A DNA stretch of 19,993 bases from assembly GCA_030825115.1 (NCBI GenBank), contig JAPJQL010000049.1, forward strand, positions 1-19,993, written 5' to 3'. The translations under genes and the position numbers were made by a program. Positions 15,912-19,993 of the stretch are shown one piece after another; within the stretch, counting starts at the first letter, position 1; each line of letters starts with the position of its first letter. Below the pieces are notes generated by a model. That model was not told the DNA's origin and ran no database searches. It saw only the letters and a program-made list of their open reading frames with translations. This DNA is from Lachnospiraceae bacterium. GTDB lineage: Bacteria; Bacillota; Clostridia; Lachnospirales; Lachnospiraceae.

Positions 15912-16252
15912 GATTCATTTCCTCCTGTTTTTTTCTCAAGTTCAATAATCCTCTCATAACTTGCGATCATCTCTTCCGCGATGATTTTAAAGCCTTCTGC
16001 GCTCATCAGCTGGTCTTCTGCGTGGACCAGGATCAGGGAGCCGCCCACAGCCTGCCCCTGCGCCTCCTTCTGAAGCAGCTCAAAATGCGCTTCGTGACCA
16101 GCTAAAAACTGCTGCTGGCCGGCTTCCATGCAGGCCCTTGCACCTTCAAAGTCCCCCTTCTTTGCCTTCTGGATGGCTTCGATGTAACTGGAGCGGGCGC
16201 CGCCCACATTTGATATGATTTGAAAGCATATCATTTCCAATCCTTCTACCAT
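15908..16252 (-). CDS. PTS lactose/cellobiose-family EIIA
   Basis: 114 residues, all-helical family. Phospho-acceptor His77 in LILVHAEDQLMSAEG; upstream block CFQIISNVGGARSSYIEAIQKAKKGDFEGA is typical. Receives phosphate from HPr and hands it to EIIB. AAGGAGGG precedes ATG 16252 by 6 bases. It is the first gene of the unit that starts at the operator-controlled promoter 90 bases upstream. Confidence 0.95.
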   Translation of the reverse strand: MVEGLEMICFQIISNVGGARSSYIEAIQKAKKGDFEGARACMEAGQQQFLAGHEAHFELLQKEAQGQAVGGSLILVHAEDQLMSAEGFKIIAEEMIASYERIIELEKKTGGNES

Positions 16253-16286
16253 GTTGTTCCCTCCTTGTTATTCCTTCTTTCTTTTC

Positions 16287-16323
16287 AAAAAGAAAATACA
16301 GCAATCCGTCTGACTGCTGCATC
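16287..16323 (-). terminator. Intrinsic terminator-like hairpin in the PTS operon leader
   Basis: Minus-strand RNA forms a 12-pair stem (16323-16312 with 16306-16295) over a 5-base loop, followed by TTCTTTTT. Three pairs are G-U and exist only in the leftward transcript. It lies between the TATAAT at 16347-16342 and the EIIA start, so it is either an attenuator of the PTS operon or a terminator of the regulator transcript. Confidence 0.65.
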
Positions 16324-16341
16324 TCTCATTCGGATGACTTT

Positions 16342-16347
16342 ATTATA
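16342..16347 (-). promoter_or_regulatory. -10 box of the PTS operon promoter (activator-dependent type)
   Basis: TATAAT on the minus strand with no recognisable -35 at 16-18 bases, as expected of an activator-dependent promoter. The operator palindrome begins 33 bases upstream. A second small palindrome TTCCG-TAA-CGGAA lies at 16367-16379, between the two. Confidence 0.6.
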
Positions 16348-16380
16348 AGCCATCATATTTACTTTTTTCCGTAACGGAAT

Positions 16381-16398
16381 TTCCTAGCTGTTAGGAAA
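16381..16398 (-). promoter_or_regulatory. Operator 1: 18-bp palindromic activator site
   Basis: Plus-strand TTCCTAGCTGTTAGGAAA; the arms TTCCTA and TAGGAA are perfect inverted copies. An identical 18-base site occurs at 19519-19536, and both are exactly 33 bases from a minus-strand TATAAT. It abuts the stop codon of the PRD regulator gene, which is the likely DNA-binding protein. Confidence 0.78.
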
Positions 16399-18315
16399 TC
16401 AGCCCAAAATCTTATCCATAAACTCTTCATAAGTGCACGAAATGCTCAAATTTGCCAGCTCCTTGGGCCGGTTGACGATATTGGAAACCCAGTCGAAGAA
16501 AATCTTGATCATCCGCTGGTCTCCTTCATTGATGGCGAACAGCATGACAAGACGTACCTCAAAGCTGCCCCATTTGACCGGGTTTTTCAGCTGTGCCACC
16601 GCTATCGTTGAATTTTTTGCAAACGCCCCAAAGGCGTGGGGTATCGCAAACGCATTGATGAACGAGGTCGGTGACATCTCTTCCCGGCGCAGCACGATAT
16701 CTTCAAATTCAGCTTCTACAATCCCCTCCTGTACCAGATCATGGCACAGATGATGGATGATCTCCTCCGGCGTATTCAGATCCAGATTCTGATAGTAATG
16801 TTCTTTCCGGATCAGATGGCCGATATGGGAAGAAAATTCAAGCTGGAAACTCTTTTTGTCCAACTGGTTAAGCGCCTGAAGGATGTTGGACTCCGTCTCT
16901 GAATCCACAAACAGTTTGATGTTGACTGTGGGCACGTCCAGGCGGTGTTCGATCGGGAATGTGCACAGGAGAAGGTCCGCATCCAGTGCAGAGACGGTTT
17001 CCTCCTCAAAATAGCGGAGCACCTCTACAATCTCCATCCGTTCCCGGAACATATCGGAAATCTTTTTGACGCACATATCCGAAAATGACTGGTTGTGGGG
17101 CAGGATCATCACGGCGCGGTATTTGCGCACCGCATTCATCCGCTCACTGGCAGCCCCCAGGTGCAGGGCGATAAAACCGCTCTCCATATCGGATATCCTG
17201 GCATCCAGACGCTCCTCTAAAAGCTCTACGACATAGATGCCCATCTCAAATACCAGCGGATATTTCCGCTTGATCTCCTCTAAAAAGACATCTTCTATAT
17301 TCACCTGATTCTTGATCCGCTCGATCAAGCCGTGCAGATGCATCTTAAGCCCCGCGATCAGGTCGCCGTCTTCCCTAAAGTCCACCCCAAACAGCCCGTA
17401 TATCTGTTCCAGCGCCTCTCCCACCAGCTTCTTTGTATTCAGCCACTTCCCGTGGAAATTCACAAAATCACTGGTATAGTTGGATGCCCTCCGCCCCATG
17501 ATGACAAGGGCAAACATCCCGATCTCCGCCTCTTTCACCTGTATGTGGAGCCGTTTTGATATCCGTTCAAAAAATGTCCGGGAAATCTGGTATTCGATGG
17601 TGTCTTCAAGCCCCTGCTCTTTGTTGTCAAAGTTGGCATAATTGGCGCAGGTCATCCGCTCAATGCTGGTTCCCGCATGAATGATCAGCATCGGAAACAG
17701 CGACTCGTGAATGGAATAGTCATACTCTTCCAGCACTTCCACAAAGATGTCCTTCACCTCGATCAGGTCGAAGCTCCGGTACATGTGGGCCAGGATGTTC
17801 AGGTTCAGGAAATTTTCCTGCACCTCGGCTACCAGAAGATCCCGGTAAAACCGCCGTTTGCTCGCCTCATCCCCCTGCAGGGAGATGCACTCGCGGTTTC
17901 GCACCAGCTTTAAGTTGGCGTACGGCTCAAGCATCTTGCGAATCCGTTTTAAATCATTGTCAATGGAGTAGCCGCTGACATAGATCTGACTTTGCAGGAC
18001 CGTCAGGTTCAGTTCCCTTGTCTCAAACAAGAGTTTCTGTATGATATAGATGCATCTTGCGCCGGGAGTCTGTGGGATATCATCCCTGCTCTCTACCTTG
18101 GGGATGGAAGGGATTTTAGCGTCATGTACCAGCCGGTATCCCTGCCTCACATTGGACTCGATCGGCGGCGTTTCCATACTCCGGTTGATCGCGTCCACAT
18201 CTGAGCGGATCGTGCGGTCCGATACCTGTAAGAGTTCGGCAAGCTGCCGGCTCGTCATATAATCCTTCCGCTCTGCCAGTAAGGCGAGAAGCTGTTCCTG
18301 TCTTTTGTTTGGCAC
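16399..18315 (-). CDS. PRD-domain transcriptional activator with EIIB-like and EIIA domains (LicR/MtlR type)
   Basis: 638 residues, GTG start at 18315 with AAAGGAG 8 bases upstream, 13 bases after the mupG-like gene. Order: HTH_11 (about 5-60, TSRQLAELLQVSDRTIRSDVDAIN), second Mga-type helix region (85-170), PRD1 (about 190-290), PRD2 (300-405), EIIB-like (about 410-490), EIIA of the fructose/mannitol type (500-638) with His560 in AIPHAFG. PRD histidines seen: His213 in PRD1; His326 and His385 in PRD2. The second PRD1 histidine is replaced (LVIMGRR), and the EIIB-like domain has ILPHNQS where a phosphorylatable Cys is expected. Such proteins bind DNA and activate PTS operons, with activity set by HPr and EIIB phosphorylation. 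No AAA+ domain, so not a sigma-54 LevR type. Likely binds the two 18-bp operators and so activates itself. Confidence 0.9.
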   Translation of the reverse strand: MPNKRQEQLLALLAERKDYMTSRQLAELLQVSDRTIRSDVDAINRSMETPPIESNVRQGYRLVHDAKIPSIPKVESRDDIPQTPGARCIYIIQKLLFETRELNLTVLQSQIYVSGYSIDNDLKRIRKMLEPYANLKLVRNRECISLQGDEASKRRFYRDLLVAEVQENFLNLNILAHMYRSFDLIEVKDIFVEVLEEYDYSIHESLFPMLIIHAGTSIERMTCANYANFDNKEQGLEDTIEYQISRTFFERISKRLHIQVKEAEIGMFALVIMGRRASNYTSDFVNFHGKWLNTKKLVGEALEQIYGLFGVDFREDGDLIAGLKMHLHGLIERIKNQVNIEDVFLEEIKRKYPLVFEMGIYVVELLEERLDARISDMESGFIALHLGAASERMNAVRKYRAVMILPHNQSFSDMCVKKISDMFRERMEIVEVLRYFEEETVSALDADLLLCTFPIEHRLDVPTVNIKLFVDSETESNILQALNQLDKKSFQLEFSSHIGHLIRKEHYYQNLDLNTPEEIIHHLCHDLVQEGIVEAEFEDIVLRREEMSPTSFINAFAIPHAFGAFAKNSTIAVAQLKNPVKWGSFEVRLVMLFAINEGDQRMIKIFFDWVSNIVNRPKELANLSISCTYEEFMDKILG

Positions 18316-18328
18316 GGTAAACTCTCCT

Positions 18329-19426
18329 TTATTTTAAACAGGTGAACGCAAACACCTTCCACGGCTCTGTATAGTCCAGCAGAATGTGCTCGTACTCCGG
18401 AAGGTGGCCGATCACGTTCTTTCTTCCGTCATTCGGCATATCCTTCAGCACGATATGGAGTTCCCCTTTATATTTTGGATATCCATCATTTAATATCACC
18501 ACGTCGCCCCGTTTCAAATCCCTGGTATTTGCAGCCGGAATGGATTCACCGGCAAATGTGACTCTCGGCCAGGTGGAGCGGATCATATACTCGCTCAAAT
18601 CTCCCCGCACCACATGTTTTGGCTCGTAATCCAGGATAGCCGCTTCCACCGGGGTCAGCTCTTTTTCCAGTTCGATACCAAAGGTCAGGATACCGGGATT
18701 GACAGCGGCACATGCCAGGAGCTCCTCATCGGTTGCATAAGCGTTGGCAATGATCACATCATCCACCATGCCGGTCGCAAACAGATGGCGCACCTGAAAA
18801 TCAACCGGACGTTCCCTGTGCATTTCCAGGGTACAGAGGCCTTCCTGCAGCGGCCACGGTCCGCAGGCCTGCGGATTCTCACTGGATACAAATGCGGCAA
18901 CCTGTAAGCCAAGACCCTTCAGAACTTCATTACAGTGGTTAAAATGAGTCAGGCTCAGACCGGTATAGCGCTGTGGATAAAAATTATGGCAGGTGACAAG
19001 TTTATCCCTGTCCGGGTGATGGTCCATAATATTTGCCACATAGGCCAGCTTCGTGCTGGCATTGAGCTCCACTTTAAGCCCCTGGGGATTGTAGGTCATC
19101 ATGCTTTCCTTCTGCCCGTCAAATCCCTCATCCAGCCGGATCCCGTCCACATGCATCTCTGAAAATACGGACAGATCTTCATACGAGATCCCCAGCCTGG
19201 AAAATACTGCAGGGCTTACATCCGGAATGATCTCCATCCCTGCCTCATGGGCAGCGTCCGCCCTCCGGCGAAACGCCTCAATTACCTCTTTTCTGGTCTT
19301 TCCTTCCACGCTCAGAAGGCAGGTAAAGATACGTTTGAATCCCAGTTTTCCTGCCTTTTTGATATAAGCGATGTCTTCCTCCAGTGATGAATGTTCCGGA
19401 TAAATCGAAATACCTAATCTTGCCAT
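18329..19426 (-). CDS. MupG-family (DUF871) TIM-barrel protein, likely 6-phospho-glycosidase
   Basis: 365 residues from ATG 19426, chosen for GGAGGGG just upstream and the family-typical start MARLGISIYPEHS; an ATG at 19477 lies upstream of that site. The N-terminal barrel (about 1-240) shows FKRIFTCLLSVEG, VDGIRLDEGFDG, TCHNFYPQRYTGLSL and VAAFVSSENPQACGPWPLQEGLCTLE. The C-terminal part (about 250-365) is the small DUF871 domain with ELTPVEAAILDYEP, RGDLSEYMIRSTWPR and RGDVVILND. Staphylococcus aureus MupG splits MurNAc-6-phosphate-GlcNAc made by a PTS; here the enzyme may act on the 6-phospho-disaccharide produced by the neighbouring Lac/Cel PTS. Substrate not determined by sequence. Heads a unit with the PRD activator. 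Confidence 0.85.
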   Translation of the reverse strand: MARLGISIYPEHSSLEEDIAYIKKAGKLGFKRIFTCLLSVEGKTRKEVIEAFRRRADAAHEAGMEIIPDVSPAVFSRLGISYEDLSVFSEMHVDGIRLDEGFDGQKESMMTYNPQGLKVELNASTKLAYVANIMDHHPDRDKLVTCHNFYPQRYTGLSLTHFNHCNEVLKGLGLQVAAFVSSENPQACGPWPLQEGLCTLEMHRERPVDFQVRHLFATGMVDDVIIANAYATDEELLACAAVNPGILTFGIELEKELTPVEAAILDYEPKHVVRGDLSEYMIRSTWPRVTFAGESIPAANTRDLKRGDVVILNDGYPKYKGELHIVLKDMPNDGRKNVIGHLPEYEHILLDYTEPWKVFAFTCLK

Positions 19427-19479
19427 AATAAAACCCCTCCTCTGGTCATGATCAACTGCTTTGCAGTTTCCTGGCATTC

Positions 19480-19485
19480 ATTATA
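19480..19485 (-). promoter_or_regulatory. -10 box of the mupG-like/regulator promoter
   Basis: TATAAT on the minus strand, 54 bases before the start codon, with no good -35 at standard spacing (a TTGACA nearby is only 3 bases away). The operator begins 33 bases upstream. The leader contains a small hairpin AACTGC-AAA-GCAGTT. Confidence 0.6.
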
Positions 19486-19518
19486 CAATGTCAAGACCGC
19501 AACAGGGGATAGAGTTGC

Positions 19519-19536
19519 TTCCTAGCTGTTAGGAAA
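19519..19536 (-). promoter_or_regulatory. Operator 2: 18-bp palindromic activator site
   Basis: Identical 18 bases to operator 1 (16381-16398), same orientation relative to the gene it precedes, same 33-base distance to TATAAT. Lies 16 bases after the HPr-like stop codon. Confidence 0.78.
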
Positions 19537-19552
19537 CATGGTTTGCCTTTCA

Positions 19553-19810
19553 TCACAGCATGGTTGGAACTGTCGCCTTCAGAATGCTCAGCTCTTCTGC
19601 CTCATCTTCACCTTCCACAATGAACTCCACAAGGTCTTTTTCACATATCCTGAGATTCATGAGCGCCATCATATTTCGACAGTCAGCCTTTTTCCCTCCC
19701 GCCTGCAGAGTAACTATGGATGTGAAGGTTTCCGCCAGCTTGCACAGGCTCATGGCATTTCTCGCATGGAGTCCCCGGACATCCAATACTGTATATTTAA
19801 AACGCTGCAT
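19553..19810 (-). CDS. HPr-family phosphocarrier protein lacking the regulatory Ser46
   Basis: 85 residues from ATG 19810, chosen for GGAGG 8 bases upstream; this start also puts the phospho-acceptor at exactly His15 (RGLHARNA). HPr carries phosphate from Enzyme I to EIIA proteins. Position 46, the serine phosphorylated by HPr kinase in Firmicutes, is Asn here (CRNMMALMNL where KSIMGVMSL is usual), and Pro18 is Asn. It can therefore probably still transfer phosphate but should not form the Ser-phosphorylated co-repressor of CcpA. Likely a dedicated HPr for the adjacent PTS, or a weak or regulatory paralogue. Has its own promoter and no operator palindrome. Confidence 0.88.
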   Translation of the reverse strand: MQRFKYTVLDVRGLHARNAMSLCKLAETFTSIVTLQAGGKKADCRNMMALMNLRICEKDLVEFIVEGEDEAEELSILKATVPTML

Positions 19811-19846
19811 TACATTTCCCTCCGTCCCTACATGATTCTGCATTAT

Positions 19847-19875
19847 ATTTTAACATAATTGGCAAAGCTTGACAA
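19847..19875 (-). promoter_or_regulatory. Promoter of the HPr-like gene
   Basis: Minus-strand TTGTCA (19875-19870), 17-base spacer, TAAAAT (19852-19847), 36 bases before the start codon. Its -35 overlaps that of the divergent plus-strand promoter. Confidence 0.6.
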
Positions 19876-19898
19876 CCAGAGACAACTATAGGTACAAT
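19869..19898 (+). promoter_or_regulatory. Divergent plus-strand promoter
   Basis: TTGACA (19869-19874), 18-base spacer, TACAAT (19893-19898), just before a strong GGAGGTG ribosome site. Shares -35 bases with the HPr promoter on the other strand. Confidence 0.65.
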
Positions 19899-19918
19899 GG
19901 AACGGAGGTGAAAAAATT

Positions 19919-19963
19919 ATGAAATTACAACGATTACTCGGGAGTTTGACAGTTGAATCATAG
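19919..19963 (+). CDS. 14-codon leader-like ORF
   Basis: ATG 19919 follows GGAGGTG by 8 bases and reads MKLQRLLGSLTVES before TAG at 19961. A hairpin follows (CAGGT 19976-19980 with ACCTG 19989-19993) and is cut by the window edge. A strong promoter, strong ribosome site, tiny ORF and hairpin are the usual parts of a leader-peptide attenuator, but a small standalone peptide or a broken gene cannot be excluded. I do not recognise the peptide. Confidence 0.4.
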   Translation: MKLQRLLGSLTVES

Positions 19964-19993
19964 AAAAATACCTTGCAGGTCGCATAAAACCTG

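Noticed and set aside
16253..16347. BglG/LicT-type RAT antiterminator in the PTS leader
   Set aside because: No sequence like the RAT consensus overlaps the 5' arm of the hairpin, and the local regulator is of the DNA-binding type.
16399..18315. PRD regulator as a LevR-type sigma-54 activator
   Set aside because: No AAA+ ATPase domain (no Walker A or GAFTGA) is present; the layout is HTH-PRD-PRD-EIIB-EIIA, and the downstream promoter is TATAAT, not -24/-12.
19485..19497. TTGACA close to TATAAT upstream of the mupG-like gene, as a standard promoter
   Set aside because: The two hexamers are only 3 bases apart, so they cannot be -35 and -10 of one promoter; TATAAT was kept as the -10 because of its fixed distance to the operator.
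1..19993. Mobile element, CRISPR array, tRNA or rRNA
   Set aside because: No transposase, integrase or terminal repeats, no repeated spacer units, and no tRNA or rRNA sequence was recognised anywhere on either strand by eye.

Overview
The window reads as a low-to-mid GC anaerobic Firmicute of the Clostridia, most like a gut Lachnospiraceae. The reasons are strong AGGAGG-type ribosome binding sites, sigma-A type promoters, a choline-binding-like cell-wall repeat protein, a c-di-AMP (ydaO-yuaA) riboswitch, a lactose/cellobiose-family PTS with an HPr paralogue, and a GrdB-like protein. The lineage is inferred from gene content only.

Left part (1-3900, + strand): the tail of a cell-wall-binding repeat protein ends in a hairpin. 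A two-gene envelope operon follows: a membrane-anchored NlpC/P60 peptidase and a LytR-CpsA-Psr (LCP) glycopolymer transferase, closed by a clear intrinsic terminator. Next comes one very large hybrid signalling protein (3981-7817): NTF2/SnoaL-like, PAS repeats, GGDEF, GAF, histidine kinase and receiver, with its own promoter and a following hairpin. The 539-base gap 7818-8356 is full of signals: that hairpin, a doubtful 56-residue ORF, a 9-bp inverted repeat, a perfect TTGACA-17-TATAAT promoter, a c-di-AMP riboswitch, a probable riboswitch terminator and a tandem 10-bp repeat. They lead into a sodium:solute symporter gene that the riboswitch presumably controls.

Right part (9769-19810, - strand; read from right to left): HPr-like protein; then operator 2, a MupG-family (DUF871) phosphoglycosidase and a PRD-type PTS activator; then operator 1, PTS EIIA, EIIB, EIIC, a short GrdB-like protein, a glycosylasparaginase (Ntn hydrolase), an M20 dipeptidase, CutC and a YitT-family membrane protein. 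The same 18-bp palindromic site lies exactly 33 bp upstream of a TATAAT box in front of both transcription units. This is good internal evidence for one regulon, probably driven by the PRD activator, which would then also control itself. The enzymes suggest PTS uptake and cytosolic breakdown of a GlcNAc-containing compound linked to asparagine or peptide (for example GlcNAc-Asn or a short N-glycopeptide). That is an inference from enzyme classes; the substrate is not shown by the sequence.

The symporter and yitT-like genes converge and overlap by 19 bp with no terminator visible. At the far right, a + strand promoter overlapping the HPr promoter drives a 14-codon leader-like ORF followed by a hairpin that the window edge cuts off. 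I saw no tRNA, rRNA, CRISPR array, transposase or integrase.
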